A stretch of 64,000 nt of DNA from JBBECJ01 sp963763325 (GTDB taxonomy: Bacteria; Chloroflexota; Chloroflexia; Thermomicrobiales; CFX8). Both the position numbers and the translations under genes were made by a program. The notes beneath the pieces are model-generated. The model saw nothing but the letters and a program-made list of their open reading frames with translations, was not told where the DNA came from and searched no databases. This document shows, one piece after another, positions 10,167 to 23,100 of this stretch (within the stretch, counting starts at the first letter, position 1; the number at the start of each line of letters is the position of its first letter). The stretch lies in NCBI GenBank assembly GCA_963763325.1, contig CAVXOL010000022.1:1-64000 (forward strand). Direction: 5' to 3'.

Positions 10167-12960
10167 ATGCACAAACGCATCATGATGCCGTTAGCAATCG
10201 TGGTATCGATGCTGATGGCAACGATGAGCGTCGTCGCTGTTAGCGCGATCCACGAGGATGAAGGGACGACACACGAGTTCGCTGACGACGATTTCGAGGC
10301 AACGTGGAACCGCACCGACCTGCCGGTCGAGACCGGTGAGGCCGACGATCGCACCTGGATCTGGGGCACGATCTACACCGACGGGATGATGGAACCCTAC
10401 GCTGAATCGCCGGATGGCGAGCGGCTGGTCCAGTACTTCGATAAGTCGCGGATGGAGATCAATCATCCCGATGCCTTCAACGACGGCCTCTGGTATGTCA
10501 CCAACGGTCTGCTGGTCGTTGAGATGGTCGAAGGCTGGTACCAGATCGGCGACGCGGAGTTTGACGAAGCGCCCGATCCTGCCGAAGTCAACATCGTTGG
10601 CGATCCAGCCGGCGAAGAGGGACTCGGCCCGACCTACGCCGACATCAATGCGTTCGGGCTGATGGAGATGCCGGCAACCGCCGAAGGCACGACCGTCGTT
10701 GCGACGATTGACGCCGAAGGCAACATCTCCGACGACGAGACGTATGCGACCTACGCCGTCACGGCTGGCGAGCACGTCATGGTCGAGGGCATCGACCACA
10801 CCGTCGCGTCCGTCTTCTGGGAGTTCATGACGTCCCAGGGCGTGGTCTACGAGAATGGCGAGTACGTCACTGAGGACATCTTCGAGAACGAGTTCTACGG
10901 AACCGGCTACCCGGTCACCGAGGCCTACTGGACGACGGCGATGGTCGCCGGGACCGAGCGTGACGTCCTCTGGCAGTGCTTCGAGCGCCGTTGCCTGACC
11001 TACACGCCGGGCAACCCGGAAGCCTTCCTGGTTGAGGCCGGCAACGTCGGCCAGCACTACTATCGTTGGCGTCACGGCGATGACGAGCCGGAACCGACGA
11101 CCGAGGAGTACGAGGTTCAGTTCGGTTCGCTCAACGGTTCGGGTGTAACCGGTACCGCGCAGGTCTCGTTGACCGGAAACGAGCTGGTGATCGACCTCCA
11201 GGCCAGCGGCCTTGAGGAAGGCACCCACCCGTGGCACATCCACGGCATCGGCTGATGGCACCGATGCGATGTGCCCGACGATGGACCTCGATACCAACGA
11301 GAACGGTTACATCGAGCTTGCGGAGGGCATGCCGGCATACGGTGATGTCCTCGTGCCGCTCGGCGATCTGACGGTTGACGCGACCGGCATGGTCGAACAC
11401 TTCTGTCACGATCACCCTGACTGAGGAGCAGCTCACCGATATCGGCGACTTCCTCAACAACGTCCTCGTCATCCACGGGATGACCGTTGATCTCGACGGC
11501 GAGGGCGATGGCGAGGCTGCATACGAGGCCTCACTGCCGGTGGCCTGTGGCGATGTCAACGAGGTTGGTTTCTTCGACGAAGCCGAGTCGTTCGATGTCG
11601 ACATCACCGCGCTGAACGAATCCGGCGTCTCCGGGACGGCTCACCTCGAGCTGCTCGGCGATCTGCTGATGGTCGACATCTCGCTGACCGGCCTTGAGGC
11701 CGGGATGCACCCGATGCACATCCACGGCCTTGAGACGGGCGACGCGTCCTGCCCGACGATGGATCTGGACACCAACGGCAACGGCTACATCGAGCTGGAA
11801 GAGGGGTTGCCGGCCTACGGCGGCGTCCTCCTGACGCTCGGGATGCCGACGACCGACGAGAGCGGCGAGCTTGAGTTCAGTGGCTCCTACATCATCGATC
11901 CGGCCGTCCTCGGCGACCTGCTGACGCGGACGATCATCGTCCACGGCATGACGGCCGACCTCGACGGCGAGGGTGAGGGCGAGGCGGAGTACGTTGCGTC
12001 GCTGCCGGTTGGCTGCGGCGACCTCGACACGCCGGATGAGCCGGAACCGATCGCGGATGCCTACACGGTGATGCTCGACGCGCAGAACGAATCGGGCGTC
12101 AGTGGCTCGGTCCTCTTCACGCTCGACGGTGACCAGCTCACCGTCGCCGTGACGGCCACCGGCCTGACCCCGGACCAGACCCACATGATGCACATCCACG
12201 GGCTGGAGACTGGCGAAGCCAGCTGCCCGACGATCGACCTTGACGCGAACGAAGATGGCTTCGTTGACCTCACCGAGGGGGCCGTTGCCTACGGCGGCGT
12301 CCTCGTCCCGCTTGGGGAGCCGATGGCTGATGCCGGCGGCAATCTGGTCTACGAGACGACGTTGAACGGTCGATCCCGAAACGCTGCCGGCGCTGACCGA
12401 TCTGGCGGTCGTCATCCACGGCCTGATGATCGATCCGGACGGGAGCGGGTGAATTGCCGGCTGCCTACGACGCAGCGATGCCGGTTGGTTGCGGGGTCAT
12501 CGAGGCTGGTGGCGCTGAGGCCACGGCTGAGATCATGGACGGCACCGACACCATCATCGGCACGGCCCACCTGGTCGAGACAGCCGATGGTGTCCTCGTC
12601 CACGTCGAGGTGACGGCCGGTGTTGCGCCAGGCATTCATGGTACCCATATCCACGAGACGGGTACCTGCACGCCGCCTGACTTCATGTCAGCCGGTGGGC
12701 ACTTCAACCCGACGGCCGCGATGCACCCGAACCACGCAGGGGATCTCGGCAACATGCTCGTCCTCGAGGACATGACGGGTCACCTGTTCCTGCTGAACGA
12801 TGAGATCACGCTCGGTGAGGGCGACAACTCCCTCTTCGACGCCGATGGCAGCGCGATCGTCATCCACGCGGGTGAAGATGACATGGTGACCGATCCGGGA
12901 GGCAATTCCGGCGCGCGCATTGCCTGCGGCGTCATCACAGCGGCTGCCGACGACCTGTAA
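10167..12960 (+). CDS. Secreted multidomain protein: three SOD/CHRD-like repeats with EF-hand-like loops plus Cu-Zn superoxide dismutase domain (frame breaks)
   Basis: Signal peptide at residues 1-25 (MHKRIMMPLAIVVSMLMAT). The region to about 11100 resembles FGYP-type modules (TGYPVTEAYW, CFERRCLTYTPGN). Then three repeats of about 140-150 residues, each with a His pair (HPWHIHG, HPMHIHGL, HMMHIHGL), an EF-hand-like loop (DLDTNENGYIELAEG, DLDTNGNGYIELEEG, DLDANEDGFVDLTEG) and an end like PVGCGDL. The last 150 residues are a Cu-Zn SOD domain: HGTHIHETGTC, GGHFNP, HPNHAGDLGN, VIHAGEDD, ARIACGVI. Expected role: superoxide dismutation or metal binding at the cell surface. Frame breaks near 11256, 11395, 12372 and 12450 have conserved flanks. 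A fusion of degenerate SOD-like repeats with a canonical SOD domain is unusual. Confidence 0.75.
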
Positions 12961-12993
12961 CACGCGAACACGCGCGCACGTCAGACAGCCAAG

Positions 12994-13021
12994 CGACCCC
13001 GGAGCGACTGCTCCGGGGTCG
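12994..13021 (+). terminator. Hairpin terminator after the SOD-like gene
   Basis: An 11-bp GC-rich perfect stem (CGACCCCGGAG / CTCCGGGGTCG) is followed by TTCTCTGT, 34 bases after the stop. Confidence 0.75.
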
Positions 13022-13051
13022 TTCTCTGTATCGCTCTCTGGTGTCGGCAGG

Positions 13052-13254
13052 AAATGGTGCGCCAGACAACTCCAGGTAGGGGCCGCATCCTGTATCGGCC
13101 CGCGCCGTGAGGCGCCTGCGTGATTCAGGGGCGTTCGCCGAGGACCTTGACGCCTGCGCCCGTGTGGGAGCCATCCCTGTCTCAAGCCGGGCGCCTCACG
13201 GCGTGGGCCGATACAGGATGCGGCCCCTACCTGGAGTTGTCTGGCGCACCATTT
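13052..13254. repeat. 203-bp long inverted repeat, family A
   Basis: Arms 13052-13116 and 13190-13254 are 65 bases each with one mismatch, around a 73-base loop. Core arm motif TAGGGGCCGCATCCTGTAT ... GCCGTGAGGC. A related element lies at 49390-49547, and the loops also match in part (CGTCTGCGCCCGT versus CGCCTGCGCCCGT, then TGGGA.CCAT). It fills most of the gap between the SOD-like gene and the convergent MFS gene, so no gene is expected here. Confidence 0.85.
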
Positions 13255-13272
13255 CCTCTCCCAACGAGTTGG

Positions 13273-14532
13273 TCAGTCAGCGGCCAACGCGCTTCCAACC
13301 GGGACAACCAACGGAACTGGCTCCGCGACGATCCCATCCGATTCCGCCTCCAACGACGCCCGCTGTAGCAGCAGGAAGAGCGGGACGATCGCTCCGGCCA
13401 GCATCACACCAGTGATACCGATCGCGAGCGCGGCGCTCGTCCGGGTGGCGATCGCCAGCAGCACGATCTGGATCGGGCTGGCGGCCAGCGAGAAGAGCAG
13501 CGACTGGAGCGAGATGACAGTCGCCCGCTGGGCGCTTGGGATCGCGTCGTTCAACATCGCGGACAACACCGGCTGGCTCAGCGCGAGGGCCAGCGCGATG
13601 ATCGCGAACAGACCGATTGCCGCTGGAGCCGCCGCAAGCCAGATCAGCAGCAGCATCCCGATGACGACTGCCGGGACGACGATCAGCAGCCGCGTTCGTC
13701 CCAGCCAGCGGTCGGCGCGGCTCGACAGCCACGACCCGACCATCGACCCTGCGCTCGTCAGCAGCAGGATTGCGCCCATCATCCAGATCGGAATCCCAAC
13801 CTCTTCCGCGTATGGCTGGACCAGGAAGCCGACGGCGAGGAGCGCGAAGAGCGAGACCGTTGCGCCGAAGAGGATGACATAGCGGACGAGCGGCTGGTTG
13901 ACGGCGATCCCGACTCCAATCCGGAGGTTCTCACGGAAGCCCGGCGCTGTCTCGCCCTCCTCAGCGTGCGGTGGTTCCTTCATCGACAGTGCGACGGCGG
14001 CTGCGAAGAGGTAGAGGATCGCCGTAAGAACAAAGCAGGCCCGCATGTCCCAGGCGGCGATGAACCCGCCCAGCAGCCCGGTCACGCCGCCCGCCGCCTG
14101 GATGATCGCCATGTTGCGGCCGGTGATCTCGGCGAACGATTCTCCACGGCCTTCCGCCTTGAGGCTGTCGTACAGCAGCGCTTCACCTGCGCCGGAGAGG
14201 AAGGCGTAGGAGGTGTTCCAGAGCAGGTAGCCGATCAGGAAGACCGGCGATAGGGCGCCGGTCAGCATTGCCAGCATCGCGAGCGCGTTCAGGAACGCGC
14301 CGATCGCCAGCGAAACTTTCCGCCCGTAGGTGTCGGCAACGACGCCGGTCGGGATCTCCATCAGCGCACCGATGAAGAGAGCGACGACTTCGAGCATCCC
14401 GATCTGGCTCAGGTTCACGCCGCGATCCTGGAGGAAGATGATCCAGATACCAGCCCAGAACATGCTGCTGGTCAGCAATGAGAAGAGGTAGTAGCGCCGG
14501 ATGTTGCGTCCATATGGTGTCTGATGTGTCAC
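13273..14532 (-). CDS. MFS transporter
   Basis: 419 residues, intact frame, about 12 hydrophobic segments. The signature MEIPTGVVADTYGRKVSL after TM2 matches the MFS loop 2-3 motif (G-x-x-x-D-x-x-G-R-K/R). The short N-terminus (MTHQTPYGRNIRRYY) is usual for MFS drug- or metabolite-efflux relatives. Substrate unknown. Monocistronic; convergent with the SOD-like gene and divergent from the dipeptidase. Confidence 0.85.
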   Translation of the reverse strand: MTHQTPYGRNIRRYYLFSLLTSSMFWAGIWIIFLQDRGVNLSQIGMLEVVALFIGALMEIPTGVVADTYGRKVSLAIGAFLNALAMLAMLTGALSPVFLIGYLLWNTSYAFLSGAGEALLYDSLKAEGRGESFAEITGRNMAIIQAAGGVTGLLGGFIAAWDMRACFVLTAILYLFAAAVALSMKEPPHAEEGETAPGFRENLRIGVGIAVNQPLVRYVILFGATVSLFALLAVGFLVQPYAEEVGIPIWMMGAILLLTSAGSMVGSWLSSRADRWLGRTRLLIVVPAVVIGMLLLIWLAAAPAAIGLFAIIALALALSQPVLSAMLNDAIPSAQRATVISLQSLLFSLAASPIQIVLLAIATRTSAALAIGITGVMLAGAIVPLFLLLQRASLEAESDGIVAEPVPLVVPVGSALAAD

Positions 14533-14628
14533 GATCGATCCCTTTCAGCTCCGTTGCTGAGGTTCGACGGCAGCTCGTTGCCGTTCATCAGATAGTCGAT
14601 CCAGGTGGGCCGAAATCGACAGGTTTGG

Positions 14629-14682
14629 TGCGTGACGCGTAGGTGAGGGCAAGTGGTCTCGTCCTCACCTACGCGTCACGCA
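14629..14682. repeat. Perfect 20-bp inverted repeat in the MFS/dipeptidase gap
   Basis: TGCGTGACGCGTAGGTGAGG (14629-14648) and its exact complement (14663-14682), 14-base loop. Could be an operator-scale dyad or a small member of the palindromic repeats seen elsewhere in the window. Confidence 0.7.
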
Positions 14683-14784
14683 TCACGCATCACCAACTCC
14701 GCTCAAGGAATCTTGACCGGTGGATGAAGATCAACGACGATGCGCCGAGCGATAGCAATGGTTGTAGGAAGGTCAGGGAGTGAG

Positions 14785-15930
14785 ATGTTCGCCGACTACG
14801 ATTTCGGGTTGAACCAGGAGCAGGAAGAGCGCGCGACGCGTCTGCACGCCGAGAGCATCATCATCGACACGCTCTTTCAGGGGCCGTGTGGGTACCGTTC
14901 GTTCACCGACGAGATGCTGGAGACGCTGAAGGCAGAATTCGAGGAGCATCGCCAGCCGGACAAGGGGCTCTGGTCAGCCGTTCAGATGCCAATCCGTGGC
15001 GCGATCAAGGGCGAGTTCCCCGATTTCTACACCTGCTGGCACGATTCCGGGCTGACGGCCGGCAACCGGCAGACGGGCGGCGACTCGCCGGGCGATGACA
15101 TCGGCAGCTACGCGCTCAACCAGTCTCAGTTCGACAATCTGCCGTGGTTGATCAAGGCGACGAAGGCGGAACACTTCCGCCGCGCCAAGCAGGAGGACAT
15201 CCACGCCGGCTTCGTCTCGACCCAGAACACGCTCCAGTTCGGCCAGGACCTCGACAAGCTCGACGAGGCCTGGGATCTCGGCATGCGGATGATCCAGCTG
15301 ACCTACAACTCGGTCAACTTCGTCGGTGGCGGCTGCACCGACCGCGTTGACTGCGGCGTGACCGACTTCGGCAAGAAGTTCATCGAGCGAATGAACGCGC
15401 TCGGCATCATCGTCGACACCGGCCACTGCGGCCGGCAGACGACGCTCGACGCCTGCGAGCTATCCAATGCGCCCGTCGTCGCCTCGCACACCTCCGCCGA
15501 AGCGGTCCACAAGCACGACCGCGCCAAGAGCGACGAGGAGTTCCAGGCGATCGCGGCGACTGGCGGCTACATCGGCGTCTACGCCGTCGGCATGTTCCTG
15601 ACCAGCGAGAAGCCGGCGACGGTCGATCACATGCTCGACCATATCGACTACATCGCGAAGCTGGTTGGGCCGGAGTACGTCGGCATCGGCTCCGACTGGC
15701 CGATGCAGGCGCCGGAGTGGGGCCTTGAGATGCTGGCCCGCTACGCGATGAAGATCGGCTTCCGCGAGGAGCACGGCGTCCTGGCGCCCAAGAACCTGAT
15801 CGGCTTCGACGACTACCGCGACTTCCCGAACGTCACCCGCGGCCTCGTCGCGCGCGGCTACTCCGACGAGGAGATCACGGGCATTCTTGGCGGCAACTTC
15901 CTGCGCGTGTTCGAGCAGGTTTGCGGGTAG
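14785..15930 (+). CDS. Membrane-dipeptidase-like metallopeptidase (M19)
   Basis: 381 residues from the ATG at 14785, chosen because CAGGGAG lies 4 bases upstream; an upstream in-frame start at 14740 would add 15 residues without a better site. M19/amidohydrolase features: GIIVDTGHCGRQT, VVASHTSAEAVHKHDR, GGYIGVYAV, YVGIGSDWPM and a C-terminal GGNFLRVFEQ. These provide the metal ligands and substrate pocket of renal-dipeptidase-like enzymes, which split dipeptides, including L-D or D-amino-acid dipeptides. Intact frame. A palindrome follows the stop. The D-aminoacylase at 18.5 kb handles related substrates but is not in the same operon. Confidence 0.85.
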   Translation: MFADYDFGLNQEQEERATRLHAESIIIDTLFQGPCGYRSFTDEMLETLKAEFEEHRQPDKGLWSAVQMPIRGAIKGEFPDFYTCWHDSGLTAGNRQTGGDSPGDDIGSYALNQSQFDNLPWLIKATKAEHFRRAKQEDIHAGFVSTQNTLQFGQDLDKLDEAWDLGMRMIQLTYNSVNFVGGGCTDRVDCGVTDFGKKFIERMNALGIIVDTGHCGRQTTLDACELSNAPVVASHTSAEAVHKHDRAKSDEEFQAIAATGGYIGVYAVGMFLTSEKPATVDHMLDHIDYIAKLVGPEYVGIGSDWPMQAPEWGLEMLARYAMKIGFREEHGVLAPKNLIGFDDYRDFPNVTRGLVARGYSDEEITGILGGNFLRVFEQVCG

Positions 15931-15934
15931 CGTG

Positions 15935-16036
15935 TAGCTATCAGCCGTCAGAAATCAGTCATCAGCGTGTCAGTTGCGGTGGAAACGCCTGTTTCGGCCT
16001 CAACACCGTAGGCTGATAGCTGACGGCTGATGGCTA
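15935..16036. repeat. Palindromic repeat between the convergent dipeptidase and cold-shock-like genes
   Basis: TAGCTATCAGCCGTCA (15935-15950) pairs with TGACGGCTGATGGCTA (16021-16036), one mismatch. It begins 4 bases after the dipeptidase stop and covers the stop of the opposite gene. Shares the word CAGCCGTCAG with the palindrome at 41641-41769. Confidence 0.7.
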
Positions 16037-16318
16037 TACCGCTGCCTGGCTGACTATGACCGGGAACCCCGTCCGCGTCACTCGGATGGCCTGGCGGCCA
16101 ATCTCGGTGACGGACATCGGCTGAAGGAGGTCGAATGAGACGGTATCGCCGATGTCGACCTGCTGGTCACCGGGGCGCAGGTAGAAGATGACATCGGCGC
16201 CATCGTCGTCCGGCTCGATGAAGCCGAAATTGCGCTGCGGATCGTAGAAGGACACCGTTCCGGTCCCGCGTTCCACCGTTTCCCCCTCAAGGCGTTCGAC
16301 CGAATGGCTGCGTGCCAA
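16034..16318 (-). CDS. Cold-shock / OB-fold domain protein
   Basis: 94 residues, intact. Residues 18-45 carry GTGTVSFYDPQRNFGFIEPD, which matches the RNP1-type strand of the cold-shock domain (K/R-G-F-G-F-I), followed by DVIFYLRPGD in place of DIFVHxS. A longer C-terminal tail follows the domain. Expected to bind single-stranded RNA or DNA. It lies upstream of nothing in the same direction; its stop sits inside a palindrome. Confidence 0.75.
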   Translation of the reverse strand: MARSHSVERLEGETVERGTGTVSFYDPQRNFGFIEPDDDGADVIFYLRPGDQQVDIGDTVSFDLLQPMSVTEIGRQAIRVTRTGFPVIVSQAAV

Positions 16319-16378
16319 TGCCGTATCAAGGATAAAGGAGAACGTGCTACGGCGAAAGGGACGCGGAACGCAACGCCC

Positions 16379-18317
16379 CTACTGGTTGATGGTCATCCAC
16401 GTCGTCACCGGCAGGTGGTCGGAGGTCCAGATCTCGTCGATGCGGACTTCGGTGACCTCAATGTCGGGTGTGGTGAAGATGTAGTCGATCCGGCGTTCGT
16501 CCTCAGAGGTTGTCGCGTCGCCGATGAGGTCGGCGCTGTCGTCGAAGCCTGCTTCGTGCATCATCTGGACGACGTCGCTGTCGGGCGGGGCGTTGAAGTC
16601 GCCGGCGATGACGGCTGGCGTGCGCTCGTTCCAGAAGTCGAGGAGTTGCTCGACCTGCTGCAGGCGCACCTCGCTGGCACCGCTGGGGTTGTCGAGGTGG
16701 GTGCCGAAGGTCCAGAGCGGGCCGGCCTCGGTTTCAACTGCAACGCTGATGACCGACCGCTTGAGGTTTTCGCTCGACGTGAACTTGTGGACTTCCTCGT
16801 CGCTGACTGGTGCTTTCGTCAGGATCGCGTTGCCCCAGAGTGCCGTCGTCGGAAGCGGCCCCGAAGTAGAAGGGCATCTCGAGCCGCTGGCTGAGCCAGA
16901 GCACCTCGTCGATGCCGCTCAGCACCAGCCAGCCACGTCCGACTTCCTGAAGGATGACGATGTCCGGGTCGTTCAGCTCGATCGTCTGGGCAGTCTGCTC
17001 CAGGTCGAAGATGTTCTCGCGCGAGAAGCCGGCCTGGATGTTGTAGGTCATGACGGTGACGGCCGCCGGCAGCGGGTTGATCTCTTTCGGCTTGGACCAC
17101 GTGAGCGCTTGCAGGGCGCTGACGGTGACGAGGAAGACGGCCGCGATCGTGACCCAGATCCGCAGCGACGGCGGCTGCCAGGCAGGGTTGACTGTCGCTC
17201 GTGATCCGTTCACGAAGGCCCCGGCCAGCAACAATACCCAGGCAACGACGATCAGGACCGGCGGGCCGGTGTAGGTGTAGTAGGCGAACAGCAGGACAGC
17301 GTGCAGCAGCATCCCAACTGTCAGCCAGATAGACGGGCCGCCGCGCATCTTCCAACGGCCCGGTTCGCTACCGAGCAGGGCCAGCGATAACAGGACATAA
17401 TTCCCAGCGATTCCAAAAATCAGGGCGATCGCGCTGATGCCCGGCTGTTGCCACGAGACCCAGACGCTGAAGATCCCGATCGCAACCAGGATGAAGACAG
17501 CGGCCGGACTCTCGACCCTCAGCGACCGGAGCCAGTCTCTTGTCCCGGCGATCGACGGCGGCGCGACCGCCAGCCAGCTGATCAACAGGCCCAGCAGTGT
17601 CCCGGCTGCGAGGACGCTCGCTGCGGCCGGGAAGTCTGTCTCAAGCATCGTCTGCGCCAGCCCGAGGTTGCCGGTCATCAGGTGGAAGATCGCCAGCCCA
17701 GGGCCGAGCGCGATCAGCGATATGGCCGGCTCGTTCGTGACCCGTGGCGGGTCGAGGGAGATGACCATGATCAGCGCCGCGACGAGGATGAGGGCGACGA
17801 CGATCGTTGTCGCGTGTGCCTGTGCGTTCGGCATCCAGGGCAGATCGACCGTCTCGAACCAGATTCGGATTCCAACATCCAGCGCCATGCCAAGCAGGAC
17901 ACCGAGGGCTGACGGATCGCGCAGCGACTGGAACATCAGCGTCAGCAGCCAGCCCCAGCAGATGATGACGATTGCGCCGAGGATGACCCGCGCTTCCGGC
18001 GATTGCCAGAATTGCAGCACCAGCCGGGCAACTGCCAGCCCGACCGCTGCAATGCTGAGCGACAGCCGCCAACCGGCAGTCTTCCGTAGCAGCCCACCGA
18101 GGCCAATCGCCAGGAAGACTCCGAGGGCAATCGCCCCAAGCTCCAGCCGCCGGCTCTGATCAACGGTGAAGATGAGGTAGGCGACGAACACGCGCGTCGC
18201 TTCAAGCATCAGGACGGTTGCGGTTGCCGCCAGCATGACGGCGTAGCCAGTCCAGGTTCCGGGCGCCTCAGGGGCCGGTAGTGGTTCCCTGGGCCGCGCT
18301 CTGGTCCTCGTCGCCAC
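16379..18317 (-). CDS. Polytopic membrane protein with C-terminal endonuclease/exonuclease/phosphatase (EEP) domain (one frame break)
   Basis: About 645 residues. Residues 1-410 contain roughly 10-11 hydrophobic helices. The C-terminal 240 residues are an EEP phosphoesterase: VMTYNIQAGFSRE, DIVILQEVGRGW, VIAGDFNAPPDSD, RRIDYIFTTPD, SDHLPVT. These are the metal-binding Asn, Glu, Asp and His positions of the family. One frame break lies near 16845. EEP domains cleave phosphodiesters of nucleic acids, lipids or inositol phosphates; with a membrane domain, a lipid or lipid-linked substrate is the better guess. The layout recalls the eukaryotic PGAP2IP/Cwh43 arrangement, which is analogy only. Confidence 0.75.
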
Positions 18318-18506
18318 CGTTCCCCCTCAGCTCCGACTCGATCTATCGTGTCTGGCAAGGATTGTACGGGACGCCGGTACGTCGAGATGTCGGGAATCGA
18401 GGATCGGGAACAGGAAGTTACTAACCACCGATTCCCGATCCCCGACGCCAACGCATATGCGATGCTATGCAGGAATTGAGCCTGAAATCGGGAGGGGAAC
18501 CAACAG

Positions 18507-20160
<1,654 letters not shown>

Positions 20161-20213
20161 GCGCGAAGATTGACACCTGTTGCGGAGGTCCATCGAACCC
20201 TACGGGAATCTAA

Positions 20214-23014
20214 ATGGCAATACGCGAATTGCATGAACCGTGGCTCCGTGATGCTGCCGAGGTCGCTGCCGAACTACAGACAGATGTTCGGCAGGGACTG
20301 AGTGCCGGCGAAGCAGCCGTTCGCCTGGCACGCTACGGCCCTAATCAGCTTGAGGCAGCCGCGCCGGTGCCGGCCTGGCGCAAGTTCCTGACGCAGTTCG
20401 CCAATCCGCTGATCTACCTGCTGTTCGGCGCCGTTGCGATCTCACTGATCGCCTGGATCCTCGAGGGCGCCGAGGAGGTTCCGTTCGAGGTCATCGTCAT
20501 CCTCGTCATCATCATGCTCAACGCCGTCCTCGGTTACGTCCAGGAATCGCGCGCCGAGCAGGCAGTCGCGGCTTTGCAGCGGATGGCAGCGGCGACGGCA
20601 GGCGTCGTCCGTGACGGGCGCGAGGAGCGGATCGCCTCCGGCGACATCGTGCCGGGCGACGTCCTGGTGCTCGGCCGAAGGTGACGCGGTCGGCGCCGAC
20701 GGTCGACTGGTCGAGGCAGCGTCGCTGACGGTCGCTGAAGCGTCGCTGACCGGCGAGAGCGAAGCGGTCCTGAAGGATCGACCGCTACGCTCGGCGAGCC
20801 AGCCGGCCTGGGCGACCGCGTCAACATGGTCTTCAACGGCACCGCCGTCACGCGCGGGCCGGGGCCGGGCGGTCGTGACTGCCACCGGCATGGACACCGA
20901 GATGGGCAACATCGCGCGCCTGCTCGGCAGCACCGAGGACGAGCGGACGCCGCTCCAGCGCGAGGTCGACCGGATCGGCCGGATGCTCGGGATCGCCGTG
21001 ATCATCATCGCCGTCGTCGTCGTCGGCGGCGATCCTGCTGACGTCCGACATCGAGGATGCGTCCGACCTCGTCGATGTGCTGCTCGTCGGAGTCTCGCTG
21101 GCAGTCGCGGCTGTGCCGGAGGGACTGCCGGCCGTCCTCTCGGTCGTGCTGGCGCTGGGCGTCCAGCGGATGGCCCGCCGGAACGCAATCGTCAAGAAGC
21201 TGTCGTCGGTCGAGACGCTGGGATCGGCCTCGGTCATCTGCTCGGACAAGACCGGGACGCTGACGCGCAACGAGATGACGATCGAGAAGGTCATCACTGC
21301 GTCCGGTGAAGTCGAGGTCACCGGAAGGGCTACCGGCCCGATGGCGAGCTGCGGGTCGACGGCCAGCCGCTCGACGATCCGGTCGCTGCTGGACGAGGTT
21401 CGGGCGGTGCTCGCGCGGCGGCAGCCTGGCCAACGACGCAGTGCTGCGCGAGGAGGGCGGCGAGTGGGTCATCCAGGGCGACCCGACCGAGGCCGCCTTC
21501 CTCGTCGCCGAGGCCAAGATCGAGGGACTGCACGACGCGCGCGAGGCGCGTTTCGAGCGCGTTGGCGAGGTGCCGTTCACCTCCGAGCGCAAGCTGATGA
21601 GCACACTCGAGCCCGACACGATGACGAGGCGGGCATCGCCGTCGTCACGAAGGGCGCGCCGGACGTTCTGCTCGCACGGTGCACGCGCGAGCGGGTTGCC
21701 GGAGATGTCGTCGCGCTGACCGACGAGCGGCGGAGCGAGATCCTGGCCGGCGTCGACCGGCTGGCCGACCAGGCACTGCGGACGCTGGCGGTCGCCTACC
21801 GGCCACTGCCCGGACGGAGATCGACCGCCTGAGGACGAGTCGATCGAGCGCGACCTCGTCTACCTGGGGATGGTCGGGATCATCGACCCGCCACGCGCCG
21901 AGGCGAGGCCGGCCATCGCCGAGGCGCATGCCGCCGGCATCCGGGTGATGATGATCACCGGCGACCACCCGCGGACGGCCGCCCGGATCGCCAGCGACCT
22001 CGGCATCGCCGGCGCCGGGCGCGCGCAGCGCTGACCGGCGCCGACATCGAGGCACTCGACGATGATGGGCTGCGGGACGCCGCTCGGGAGGTCTCGGTCT
22101 ACGCGCGGGTCGCCCCCGAGCACAAGCTGCGGATCGTCGAGCGCGCTCCAGGCCGACCGGAACATCGTCGCGATGACCGGCGACGGCGTCAACGATGCTC
22201 CGGCGCTGAAGGCGGCCGACATCGGCGTCGCGATGGGCATGACCGGCACCGACGTGACGAAGGAGGCGGCGGACATGATCCTCGCCGACGACAACTTCGC
22301 CACGATCGTCACCGCCGTCCGCGAAGGGCGCGCGATCTTCGCCAACATCCGCAAGTTCCTGCGCTTCCTGCTCTCGTCGAACATCGGCGAGGTGTTGACG
22401 ATGTTCTTCGGCGTCGTGCTGGCCGGCATGATCGGGCTCGACGCACACCGGCGAGGCGATCGCCGTCCCGCTGCTCGCGACCCAGATCCTCTGGATCAAC
22501 CTGCTGACCGACTCCGCCCCGGCTCTCGCGATGGGCGTCGATCCGCCGCCTGACGACGTCATGCAGCGTCCGCCACGACGGCTGACCGATCGCGTCATCG
22601 ACGCCGAGATGTGGCGCGGCATCTTCTTCGTCGGGTTCGTGATGGCGGTCGTCACGCTGGCGGCGCTCGACCTGCGCCTCGACGGGCGGCCTGCTCGGCG
22701 GTTCAGGCGAAATCGAAGAGGCGCGCACGATGGCATTCACGACGCTCGTCTTCGCCCAACTCTTCAACTGCTTCAACGCCCGGTCAGACCGCACGAGCGC
22801 CTTCCACCACCTGTTCACCAACCCGCTGCTGTGGGGTGCGATCGCGCTCTCGGTTGTGCTGCAGGTCGCGGTCGTCCAGATCCCGTTCCTCAACGACGCC
22901 TTCGGCACGACGCCGCTGTCGCTGACCGACTGGCTGCTCTGCACCGCCCTCGCCAGCATCGTGCTCTGGGCGGACGAAGTGAAGAAGCTGGTTCAACGAT
23001 GGATGCGGCGGTGA
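20214..23014 (+). pseudogene. P-type cation-transporting ATPase (P2A, Ca2+-like), many frame breaks
   Basis: About 930 residues if joined. N-terminal cation-ATPase domain (GLSAGEAAVRLARYGPNQL), then the TGES loop (SLTGESEAVLKD), phosphorylation site ICSDKTGTLTRNEM near 21240, nucleotide-domain pieces (GDPTEAAFLVAEAKIEGL), hinge TGDGVNDAPALKAADIGVAMG near 22180 and the C-terminal membrane domain (LLATQILWINLLTDSAPALA) to the stop at 23014. This is the SERCA/PacL-like class that pumps Ca2+ or Mn2+ out. At least ten shifts, often an extra G or C in GC runs (near 20680, 20860, 21030) and at least one loss (near 21327). All catalytic motifs are preserved, which favours sequence errors. Confidence 0.75.
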
Positions 23015-23100
23015 GACGGCGTCGAACGGGCGGCCCTGCCAGGAGGGACCACGTCGATCCACCGATTCCTAATCTCCGTTTTGTTGGACAGTGCCTACGA

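Noticed and set aside
10191..12415. Long minus-strand frames opposite the SOD-like gene
   Set aside because: Shadows of a repetitive Asp/Glu/Gly-rich gene; no domain or start site.
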